DNA from: Schizonepeta tenuifolia
Taxonomy: Eukaryota; Streptophyta; Magnoliopsida; Lamiales; Lamiaceae
Direction: 5' to 3'
NCBI GenBank assembly: GCA_029490685.1
Contig: CM055955.1
Span: forward strand, 85,690,607 to 85,754,606
DNA: 64,000 nt
Below the pieces are notes generated by a model. The model was given only the letters and a program-made list of their open reading frames with translations, did not search any database and was not told the origin of the DNA. The translations under genes and the position numbers were made by a program. Positions 54,904 to 64,000 of the stretch are shown piece by piece. Within the stretch, counting starts at the first letter, position 1. Every line of letters starts with the position of its first letter.

Positions 54904-56035
54904 ATGGCTAGGACTCGTGTTACTGCTCGGAAGAGCTAGCCCTTGGCCATGTGCGAGCGTACCATACTAGATATGATTTAAGACGAGTATTATGAGTTCG
55001 AGGCATATTACGGTGAGGAGGATGTGGGACAGATAGTAAGCAACTTTTCGTCGGTTTACTTTCCAGTACGACACTTGATTCCGGAGAGTCAGGCAATATC
55101 AGACCTGATTGTACACCTACCGGACGAGTGGCGTATGGGCACACCGCGTGGTGTGGTACTTTCTAGGGATCTTTGGCAACGACACCGAGCCGACCGGCAA
55201 CTACACGAGATTCGCCCTGTTTGTACACAGGCGATTCTTTGACAGCAAACACATGCTTCCAGTTCCTTTTGAGCCGCACCTCCCCTACAGTCAGTTTCCC
55301 GCACAGACCGAGCTAGAGCACCTCGACTTTGACCCAGAGTTTTCCGCCTTGTTGGAGTTACCACCAGACTTTGTGCCGAGTGAGGAGTCTGACGCGGAGT
55401 CAGAGCAGTTAGAGGAGGACGCAGAGCCCGCTGTTACACCAGAGTTACCGCCAGTTAGTACACAGATTGAGGAGTTGATCCCAGGACCGGGATTCGTAGA
55501 GATCGATGCCGAGACAGCCGCGTTGTTAGGATTATCTTCACCGTTCTTACCTGACGTTTGTGTTAGAGTCAGAGGACCTTTAGAGACAGCACTGTTTCAG
55601 CCTGAGTCTGAGCACCGAGGGATCGATGCGGAGCTTGCCACCATGTTAGAGTTACCATCTCCACTGACACCGCTTGAGGAGATCTGTGAGAAGTGGGGTG
55701 TAGTCAGAGGCCAGATGGAGGCAGGACCGTCCAAAGTCCGTTCTAGGGAGGAGTTCGAGTCAGGTTCAGGTTCCAGTTCAGTTCCAGAGCACCTTCTTCC
55801 CCTGAAGAAGCGTGCAGTAGAGATCAGTGAGGACTACCTTGTTTCAGACCTGGAGGAGACAGTTTCAGAAGCACCGTCACCCACTCTGCTTACACTTTCT
55901 GACGGCTCTACTCTGAGGGAGGACGAGGCACTCCAGCTCGTCTTTGGTTCAGAGTCTGAGGAGGAGGACCCGGACGAGGATCCTGAAGAGGACCCGGACG
56001 AGGATCCGGAGGAGGACCCGGAGGAGGACTCTTAG
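54904..56035 (+). pseudogene. T3 ORF0: extra ORF upstream of gag (about 377 codons, minor lesions)
   Basis: ATG at 54904 (MARTRVTARK), with stops at codon 12 and near codon 25 and one frameshift near 55131 in the EWR(x)WAH codons. From there the frame is open to the stop at 56035. Visible order: IVHLPDEWR, WYFLGIFGNDTEPTGNY, RFALFVHRRFF, repeated leucine/acidic modules (SALLELPPDF, AALLGLSSPF, ATMLELPSPL), PEHLLPLKKR, DGSTLREDEALQLVFGSESE, and an Asp/Glu/Pro tail. It is acidic, contains no zinc knuckle and no enzyme motif I recognise. T2 shares every one of these blocks; T1 shares the first and last. It lies between the leader and gag in the same direction. Role unknown; a gag-like accessory protein or regulator is only a guess. 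Confidence 0.75.
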
Positions 56036-56613
56036 GGTTTTTAGGCCGTAGATGGCAGTTCCGACTCGACTGTAGTCCGTTGTGTAGAGCGTCGTAGACG
56101 CATGTTAGTAGTAGTAGTAGCTCTTTTGTCCTGTACATAGTCGGATCAGTAACTAGTTTTTGTAGTACTCTAACGGATACGAAATTTTATGAATCGTTTC
56201 CGTTCTAATACTTTTAGTAGGTACGGAGTTGCAGCTTGTTAGTGCACCCGGTAAATAGTAGGCAGTCAGCCTAGTTTAGACTAGTAGTAGTCTAACTTTT
56301 TGTATAAGTCCTCGTTGGAGGCAGAATTAGTATTCTTTTTGATGTATATATATATACATGACCCATAAGAGGGTTTTTAATCACAAGAAAAAATTTCTAT
56401 GAATCGTGTAATTAAATCGGAATGTCACTGAATTCGTGTGATGAGAAATTTAAGTTTAACTTGAAAGTTAAAAGATTTTGAAGTAATATCAGAATTATGT
56501 TCGATATGTCGTCCCGTGAACTTGATTTAGTTGAGAACGAACTAGTAAGTACTAAGAGCGATTAACAGAAAAAAAAACTAATGAGAATTTCAAATTTCTT
56601 TAGATCAAAGAAA
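56036..56613 (+). promoter_or_regulatory. T3 ORF0-gag spacer with conserved hairpins and TATA run
   Basis: 578 bases. At 56265-56370: tttagactagtagtagtcta (stem tagacta/tagtcta), tttttgtataagtcctcg, cctcgttggagg hairpin, tgtatatatatatacatgac and agagggttttt. The T2 spacer is almost the same over this block. Possible roles are an internal promoter, a splice or translation signal for gag; the sequence does not decide. Confidence 0.5.
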
Positions 56614-57525
56614 ATGCCACCAAGAAACGTTAACAATAGGAGAGGTCGAGGACCTGGAAGGCCTCGAGGACGTGGGAGACGTCAACCGGAGAATGACAGA
56701 GAACAAGAGCACGAACAGAATAATACCCCGTCACCATCCCCATCACCATCCCCATCACCACCACCTCCACCATCCCCATCACCACCATCCCCATCACCAC
56801 CCCGTAGGGATATTGAGGATTTATTCCTCAAGAGAAACCCCCCGATGTTTAATGGAACGGGCAGCCCTAGCGATGCTGAGCTATGGGTGAGATCTACTGA
56901 GAAGATATTCAAACTCCTCAGATGTACTGATGAGGAGAGAATACTGTGTGTTGCGTTCCAACTGATTGGATCGGCAGATTATTGGTGGGAAGCAAGGCAG
57001 AAGGTGATACCCGTAGAGCAGCTAGCTCGTTTCACGTGGGATCAATTCAAGGAAATACTGTTTGATAAGTACGTACCCAAGACGTATAGAGCACAGAAGG
57101 AAGCCGAGTTCTATAATTTGAAGCAAGGAAAGCTGACCGTGACTGAGTATGATGCCAAGTTTTGCGAACTGTCTAGGTATGCGCCGACTTTGGTTGATAC
57201 CGAGGAGAAATTATCGAAGAAGTTCCAAGGGGGACAACAACATGAACTAAGAATCGCGTTAGCTAGTCATGGGGGACTAGGCTACACTGATATTTTGGGA
57301 AGAGCATTGGAAATGGAGGCCGTAGTGCCTGACGAGAAGAAGGTTGTACCGACTGCATCAGCTCCAGCACAGAACCAGAACCGAGGCTATTATAACAATA
57401 ATAATAGCAACTATCAAGGAAAGAGAAAATGGAATGGAGGAGGTAGCGGAGGCTACAATTAGAATTATAACAACCAGGGTAATCAGAAGAGGGGCTTCCA
57501 GCAGGGCTATCAGTAGCCTGGTCAG

Positions 57526-57566
<41 letters not shown>

Positions 57567-57840
57567 AAGGTCGTGGCAGGGAAACAACCAGTCGGGATTG
57601 TTTATTCAAGAAAATAAGCAGAACGCACCATGGAAGGGCAACGGTCAACAGAACCAGCCGCAAGGACAGCAACGAAACTTCAACCAGGGAGGAATTAACC
57701 CAGGGAGGGTTACCATTCTTGTCTGTCCTAAGTGCAACAAAGCCCATCCTGGAGTCTGTCAGATAGGCACCCCCAACTGTTTCAATTGTCGACAGAAGGG
57801 GCATATGAAGAATGATTGCCCGAAACTGCTGCAAGCCATA
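56614..57840 (+). pseudogene. T3 gag (nucleocapsid/capsid), two nonsense codons
   Basis: I chose MPPRNVNNRRGRG at 56614 as start because it aligns with T1 gag; an upstream in-frame ATG at 56581 adds 11 residues. Order: basic RGRGPGRPRGRGRR, a Ser/Pro repeat (SPSPSPPPPPSP), DIEDLFLKRNPPMFNGTG, the gag core with RCTDEERILCVAFQLIGSAD and FYNLKQGKLTVTEYDAKF, then a Gln/Asn-rich linker. The linker includes an uninterrupted (aac)n run at 57529-57567. CPKCNKAHPGVC and the zinc knuckle CFNCRQKGHMKNDC (57779-57820) follow. TAG codons at 57460-57462 and near 57514 interrupt the frame, both explained by CAG to TAG changes. Gag packages the element RNA. Confidence 0.92.
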
Positions 57841-60080
57841 CCTCTCAGAGCCATACAAGCACAGCCGCAGCAGCCAATGAACCAACAGCAATTCCAGCAG
57901 CAACAGAATGCGAGGGCATGCGCTATCAAACAGGGTGGCCAGCACAAAGGAAAAGGCAACCTAGTAGGTATGGGAAAACTACACAACATCCCTATTAAGA
58001 TACTGTTTGATATTGGCGCATCGCATTCTTTCATTGCTGGCTCGTGTGCCGATAACTTAGACATCAGACCTGTAAGAGCTGCACATTCTATGAGAGTAGC
58101 TACACCTTCAGGAGAGATCACTACTTCCACGCATGCTTGCTCTAACCTAGAACTAGAAATCGGAACTCTTAAGGTTAAGGCGAACAACTTAAACGTTATG
58201 ATAATGTGGGACGTAGATATAATTCTAGGAATGGATTGGTTGTCGGAGAATTATGCCACAATTCTCTGCAACGAGAGAAAAATCTCTTTTCAACCCCCGG
58301 GTAAAGAACCAACCGAATTCCACGGAATTTCCATGGGTAGAGGCGTACCAATTATATCAGCCCTTCAAGCCACGAAACTCATGAAGAAGAAAGGTACCAC
58401 AGCTTATCTTGTGTACCTAGTCGGAGAGCCAGGAGCCGAGAAGACCATCCAAGACGTAAAAGTTGTGAAAGAATACGAGGACGTCTTTCCAAAAATATTA
58501 CCAGGATTGCCACCAGATTGTCACGTGGACTTCACGATTGACTTAAAACCAGGAGCAGCTCCTAAATCTAAAGCCCCATATAGGATGGCACCGAAAGAAC
58601 TAGAAGAGCTCAAAATCCAGTTACAAGAATTGCTAGACCTTAGTTTCATCAGGCCAAGCGTCTCACCTTGGGGAGCACCCGTGTTGTTTGTTAGGAAAAA
58701 GGACAAATCGATGAGAATGTGTATAGATTATCGAGAACTGAACAAGATTACACTCAAGAACAAATATCCTTTGCCAAGGATCGAGGATCTATTCGATCAG
58801 CTCAAGGATGCAGGAGTCTTCTCCAAAATAGATTTAAGGTCAGGGTACCAACAACTGAAGATCAAACCTGAAGACGTACCGAAGACCGCCTTTAGAACCC
58901 GATATGGCCATTACGAATTCCTAGTAATGCCTTTTGGTTTGACCAACGCTCCAGCCATATTCATGGATCTTATGAATAGAGTTTTCCACCCTTACTTGGA
59001 CAAATTCGTTTTAGTATTCATCGACGACATCCTCGTTTACTCTAAGAATGAAAAGGAGCACGAGGGACATCTACGGATAGTGTTGGAAACACTAAGAACT
59101 GAGAAACTCTACGCCAAATTCAGTAAATACGAATTTTGGCTGAAGGAAGTAATGTTCCTTGGACACATAGTATCGGCGGAAGGAATCAAAGTGGATCCAG
59201 CCAAGGTAGAGGCAATGCACAACTGGAAGTCACCAACAAGTCAGAATGAGATCAGAAGTTCTTAGGTTTGGCAGGCTACTACAGAAGATTCATCGAAGGA
59301 TTCTCCACGATCGCTAGGCCGATGACACAGCTACTCATGAAGGAAACCAAATTTAAATGGACGGACGAGTGCGAGAAGAGTTTCCAAACACTCAAGGAGA
59401 AGCTAACCACATCGCCAGTATTAGCTCTTCCAGACACAAACAAGGAGTATGTAGTTTACACCGACGCATCGAAAAATGGATTAGGTTGTGTCTTAATGCA
59501 AGATGGACGAGTGATAGCTTATGCTTCATGACAACTTCGACCTCACGAAGTTGAGTACCCAACCCACGACTTAGAACTCGCAGCCGTGGTACATGCGTTG
59601 AAGATTTGGAGACACCATCTCTATGGTGTAAGGGTTGAGATATTCACCGATCATAAGAGTCTGAAGTACTTTTTCGAGCAGAAAGAACTGAATATGAGAC
59701 AAAGGAGATGGTTCGAACTAGTCAAGGATTACGACTGCGGAATCAACTATCATCCAGGAAAGGCTAATGTGGTAGCAGACGCATTGAGTCGCAAGGCTCC
59801 AACAAAGTTAGGATGTCTTTTTGTAGAGGAAGAAACTTTAGTACGAGAATTCGAGAAGATGGATATCAAAGTGCTCGACACGTCAGTTACGATAACAAGT
59901 CAGATAGCAGCATTAGAAGCTACACCAGATTTGAGAGAAAGAATCATCAGTGCTCAGAGGAAGGACGAGTCAATGGAAAAGTTGCGATTAAGGATAAGAA
60001 CAGAGAAACCAGACGGGTATTCCGAAGCACCAGACAATGCGATCCTTTATGAAGGCAGGATTTATATTCCTGATGACGAC
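57841..60080 (+). pseudogene. T3 pol: protease, reverse transcriptase, RNase H
   Basis: It is in frame with gag. Protease: ILFDIGASHSFIAGSC near 58000 (DIG for the usual DTG/DSG) and VDIILGMDWLSENYATILCN. RT: YRMAPKELEELKIQLQELLD, SFIRPSVSPWGAPVLFVRKK, MRMCIDYRELNKITLKNKYP, MPFGLTNAPAIF, and the intact catalytic FIDDILVYS near 59017. Tether and RNase H: YYRRFIEGFSTIARPMTQLL, YVVYTDASKNGLGCVLMQDG, and YHPGKANVVADALSRK near 59750. Lesions are a one-base deletion at NEIRS(F) near 59258 and a TGA at 59529-59531 (CGA to TGA in YASRQLRPH). Otherwise open. Long-LTR Tekay lineage assigned from motif wording and LTR length. Confidence 0.95.
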
Positions 60081-61403
60081 AGCGAACTGAAGAACGAAAT
60101 CTTGAGTGAGGCTCACGATACGCCTTATACAGCACACCCAGGAAGTACGAAAATGTATCAAGATTTGAGAAGGAACTTCTGGTGGAATGGAATGAAACGA
60201 GACGTTGCCTCGTTTGTAGAAAGATGTCTGGTATGTCAGCAAGTTAAGGCTTTACACAGACGACCGTATGGATTGCTACAACCATTGAATGTCCCAGAAT
60301 GGACATGGGAAGGCATAGCTATAGACTTTGTCACAGGCTTGCCTAAGTCAAGAAGAGGAAACACAACAATTTGGGTGATTATCGATAGACTTACGAAATC
60401 AGCACATTTCTTGCCGATTAAGACTACCTACGGATCAGAAAGATTAGCTCAGTTGTACGTCAGAGAGATTGTACGTCTGCATGGAGTACCGAAGGTCATA
60501 GTATCAGATAGAGACGCCAAATTTACCTCGAGATTTTGGATTACGATGCAGAAAGAATTGGGAACAGAGCTTAATTTCAGTACAGCGTTTCACCCACAGA
60601 CAGATGGACAGTCAGAGAGGACGATTCAGATTTTAGTCGATATGTTAAGGACAGTGGTATTGGACCGAGGCGCGAATTGGGAAGAAATTCTACACTTAGT
60701 CGAATTCACTTACAACAACAGCTATCAAGCCACGATAGGAATGGCGCCGTATGAGGCTTTGTATGGAAGGAAATGTAGATCACTGCTTTATTAGGACGAA
60801 GTAGGTGAGAGAAAGAACCTACGCCCCGATGCAGTAAATGAGATGATTGAGATCGTTCGACAGATACGTGATAGAATGAAAGAAGCCCAGAGCCGACAGA
60901 AGTCTTATGCCGATGATCGTCGAACCAAACTTGAGTTTGAAATAGGAGATAAAGTTTTCCTTAAGATATCACCGACCAGAGGAATCCTTAGATTCGGAGT
61001 TAAGGGTAAACTAAGACCCAGGTTTATAGGACCTTACGAAATCCTCGAGAAGATAGGACCCGTCGCTTATAGATTGGCCCTACCGTCAAGTCTAGGAAGT
61101 GTTAACAACGTATTTCACGTTTCTCAATTGAGAAAATACGTCTATGATCCTAAGCACGTCATTAGTCAGCAAGACGTAGTTCTTGAATCTAACCTAAGCT
61201 ACGAAGAGAAGCCGATATCGATTTTGGATAGAAAAGTCCAAGAATTAAGAACAAAATCGATACCAATCGTTAAAGTGCTATGGAACCACCACGGGCAAGA
61301 AGAAGCCACGTGGGAGCTCGAGGAGAAGATAAAGGAGAGATATCCTCATCTTTTTGCAGAAGGTATGCAAATTTCAGGACGAAATTTTTTGCAAGGGGGG
61401 TAG
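60081..61403 (+). pseudogene. T3 pol: integrase with chromodomain-like C-terminus
   Basis: Zinc domain AHPGSTKMYQDLRRNFWW with CLVCQQVKAL (HHCC); core AIDFVTGLPKSRRGNTTIW, SDRDAKFTSRFW and QTDGQSERTIQ supply the D,D,E triad. The only stop is TAG 60792-60794 after CRSLLY (TGG to TAG in LYWDEVGER). The GPY/F module is KLRPRFIGPYEILEKIG, followed by NVFHVSQLRKYVYDPKHV and the tail ILDRKVQELRTKSIPIVKVL and EATWELEEKIKERYPHLF. The tail resembles the chromodomain thought to direct chromoviruses to heterochromatin. It ends at TAG 61401-61403 in the purine tract. Confidence 0.95.
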
Positions 61404-61405
61404 GA
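61392..61405 (+). other. T3 polypurine tract
   Basis: caaggggggtagga directly before the 3' LTR start TGTAATACC; overlaps the last pol codons. Confidence 0.9.
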
Positions 61406-64000
61406 TGTAATACCCTAGATTTTCCGTACAGTCTTAAAATTTTAAAGTTATTAATAAAAATGGTTTTGCACGCCTAAGTTTACGATTCTGAATTCTAAAA
61501 CCAACGGTGAAATCCGTTTCCGAAAATAAATTACGGAAGTCAGTTAGATGACTACTGTATTTAGGGTTATCGCGTACGAAAACTTTATAGTTCTAGAACT
61601 CAGAACGGAAAACCGTCTGATTTTTACATTCACAAAATCGCGATACGAACTCGCCCGAGAAAGTTCATTTTTTTGATTTTTCGGGCGAAACTCGGACTGT
61701 GTTGTCCCGAGTTTTTGTCGGAATTAGGTTTTTAAATATTACTTTCTGAATAAGTTAAATACGTTAGAATTTTTGGTCGAATCGGAATTTGACGATTTTG
61801 TGCCGAGCTACGTTTTTCGTCGTTCGATTTCTGTAACGTCGTATCACGCCGGAAAAGCGCGTAAATTTCTTCTTTTTCTTCCTCTCTAGCCGACATCACA
61901 CTCTCTCAAGCATGATATTTCATTTTTTTTATAGTATTAAACTTAATGACTCACTACTTAGATATTTCACTTAACTTTTCACCTAAGTCTTTGTTAGATA
62001 TTTCATAACACATTTTAGTCACCATCCTCACTACTCTCTCCCTCCCAATTCGGCACACACACACACATCACCCTCTCTCCCATTTCTTTTCACCATTGTT
62101 GAAGAAGCTTCAAGTTATTGGAGCAAGATTTTCACACAAGTCATCATCCAACCATCGAATTCTATTTCTTCCTTTAGTAAAGATCAAGGTATTCATCTCC
62201 TCTCTAATCCTATCCAATTGGATTCCATTTCTTTTCTTTTTTTCATATGGATCGAAATTTTGGATGATGGAGATTAAATGTTTTGATCTCTAATTAGTAT
62301 AACTAGATGGATTAGATATGATATCTATGATTAAAATTGAAAGAAAATCAAGAACCCTAATTCCTTATAAATACCGAAATTTAGGGGATTTAGGTAGGAT
62401 GTTTCGATTCTTCAATTAGTTGTGTAATTAATCTTAGGAGATGTTCAATTGATGATTAAAACAAAAAGAAATCGAAACCCCTATGATTTCAAGTGAGGAC
62501 CGAATTTAGGCTAGGGTTTGAGTTAGGGATTTTCAATTTGATGATGTAATAAGACTTGAATTGATCAATTGATGACATAGTAGTATGATAATGGGATTAA
62601 TGATGTTAATTGATGAAGAAAACCAATTCCCCTAATTATTTGATAATACCGAAAAATATGAGGAAATTGGGGGTTTTCATGTAGTTGATTTAGTTGATGA
62701 TTTGTTGATGAATTAATATTGCTAATGATATTAGATGATGTTGGGAATTAATTGAAATTTTTCTAAAAATGTTAATGAAATCGTAAGAGACAAAGAAGTC
62801 GAATTAAGTTGAGTTTAAGTAATGATATGGAGTGATGATATGTATAATAATGAATCTCGTTAGATGTTGATTGATGTCGTAGAAAATGAACGAATTCCGA
62901 TAACTTTTGAAATCTCGTAAGAGACGAACAAGTGGACGTAATTAATAATCGAGAAGTCGGGTAAGGATTCTAACTTGATAATAGTGTTTATTATGGACTA
63001 AGGAATGACTTTGTAGTTGACGATATGAGCATCCGGAATATTATAATATGAGTTGTAGTTATAGTGGAGAACTAGAAACGAGAATTTGATAACTTGATTT
63101 TGGTATAGTAAATGGTAGTTGAAACGACGAGGTTTGATCGTCGTAGTTCTAAGCGAGTTTTGAGAACGAGTTCTTCACGTACGGGAGTACGTGTTGACTT
63201 CCTTGAGAGTGAATTTTCGTGAGAAATCGAGTACGAGAACTTAGAACGAACTTAGGAAGTTATACGTCGTTTTTATCGAGCAATTAGGGTTAGCTGCGGC
63301 AGTTTTCCGACCCTTCCTGGAAACTGTATTATCTCTTAGCTCGTTTATCGGATTTGAGATCCGTAAATTGGAACATAAACTAGACTTTCCAAGCTTTCTA
63401 TCGATATAGGGCTCATCCCCTGTTTCCAATTCCTCTGTTCTGGGCAGCCCCAAGAACTAGTGCTTTGCGCAGTGAAATTTCAGAAGTTGTTTTCCTAAGT
63501 TATTTTCTTCGCAACTTAGTTTCTTTCTATCGTTTAAGCCGTAATAAGTTAACGACTACCTTTTCTACAGACCTAAGAGTCGAGTATGAGACCTTTCGAG
63601 TTCTAAACGAGATTTGTTCAAGTCTCGTTCCCGTTTAATTAAAATGAAACTAGTAGCGTGCAAATGCTTAAAGAAATGAAACGACTAAAACCTAATTCGA
63701 ATTTCTATGATCGATTATCTTTTACAACCGAATTTAAAGTGTTATTATTTTACGATGAAGGAGGAAGCCAGCAATAAGGAAAGGACGGAAGATCAGGAGA
63801 ACGGAAGCTCGTACTTAGTTCTGTAAACGCTAAGGTGGGCTTTTATATATAAAATAAAACGAGCAATGCTCGAAAACCTTTCTTTATCGCTTTGATATCT
63901 GTGTTTTCATAGTGATAATTATGGCATGAACTGTTTTATGTTTTATGTGAGTTCTCTTGTACCTATCTGAGTTAACATTCGTGTTTTCCAGATTTATGAG
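61406..64000 (+). mobile_element. T3 3' LTR (first 2595 bp; continues past the window)
   Basis: Starts TGTAATACCCTAGAT; near-identical to the 5' LTR. The window ends inside it, shortly before the double hairpin would occur. Confidence 0.95.
63834..63852 (+). promoter_or_regulatory. conserved LTR word GGTGGGCTTT + TATATATAAA (T3 3' LTR)
   Basis: Counterpart of 52181-52200. Confidence 0.4.

Larger units (their letters stand above)
49789..64000 (+). mobile_element. T3: Tekay/Del-type gypsy chromovirus element, least damaged
   Basis: 5' LTR 49789-53047, repeated primer-binding sites 53051-53400, leader, ORF0 54904-56035, spacer, gag-pol 56614-61403, purine tract gcaaggggggtagga, and 3' LTR from 61406 past the end of the window. 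From the 5' LTR length the element should end near 64.7 kb. It inserted into T5 in the opposite orientation. Confidence 0.95.

Noticed and set aside
57358..57945. 195-codon minus-strand open frame opposite T3 gag
   Set aside because: It is the complement of the gag/zinc-knuckle coding region and reads the (aac)n run as poly-Val; there is no independent motif.

Overview
The window is plant nuclear DNA, probably an intergenic or pericentromeric repeat block of a flowering plant. It is AT-rich, it has long-LTR Ty3/gypsy chromovirus elements of Tekay (Del) type, SIRE-type Ty1/copia elements and terminal-inverted-repeat (TIR) elements with microsatellites, and I find no intact host gene. The only host-gene remnant I recognise is a cytochrome P450 C-terminal fragment at 3243-3621 (minus). 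I cannot name the species.

Layout. 1-1989: AT-rich DNA, a possible MITE end, then a decayed SIRE-like copia pol 3' end with a candidate LTR. 1990-4415: sequence rich in TAATGCAT-like words, the P450 fragment, and the right end of a TIR element. 4416-36792: an inverted-repeat (foldback-like) element split by a non-autonomous gypsy-derived retroelement, E0 (5453-36425, minus, 546-548 bp LTRs). E0 is split by Tekay element T1 (7370-35580, plus). T1's 5' LTR is split by Tekay element T2 (8998-22578, minus, exact target duplication GTATG). T2 contains a SIRE-like copia fragment (11737-15643, minus). T1's 3' LTR is split by a SIRE solo LTR (32857-34457, duplication AAAGG). 36811-44214: a chain of TIR elements separated by TA microsatellites, one of them carrying a 4.2 kb gypsy solo LTR, L4 (39754-43978, duplication ATTTC). 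44215-46690: LTR and integrase remnant of another gypsy element, T4 (minus). 46882-49788: a Tekay LTR, T5 (minus), cut by T3 (49789 to beyond 64000, plus), the best-preserved element. T3 has LTR, repeated primer-binding sites, an extra ORF, a gag-pol frame with few lesions, and a 3' LTR that runs off the window.

How the genes work together. In T1 and T3 the order is 5' LTR, initiator-Met primer-binding site, leader, an extra ORF (here ORF0), a 0.5-0.6 kb structured spacer, gag, pol (protease, reverse transcriptase, RNase H, integrase with a C-terminal chromodomain-like tail), polypurine tract, 3' LTR. T2 keeps ORF0 and RT/RNase H but has lost gag, protease and integrase. All three Tekay copies carry recognisably homologous ORF0 remnants. 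This unassigned ORF and the conserved hairpins in the following spacer are the best candidates here for something undescribed. LTRs of otherwise divergent families also share a fixed set of short motifs, including a double hairpin about 340-560 bases from the LTR end.

All identities are judgements by eye; no alignment or search was run.
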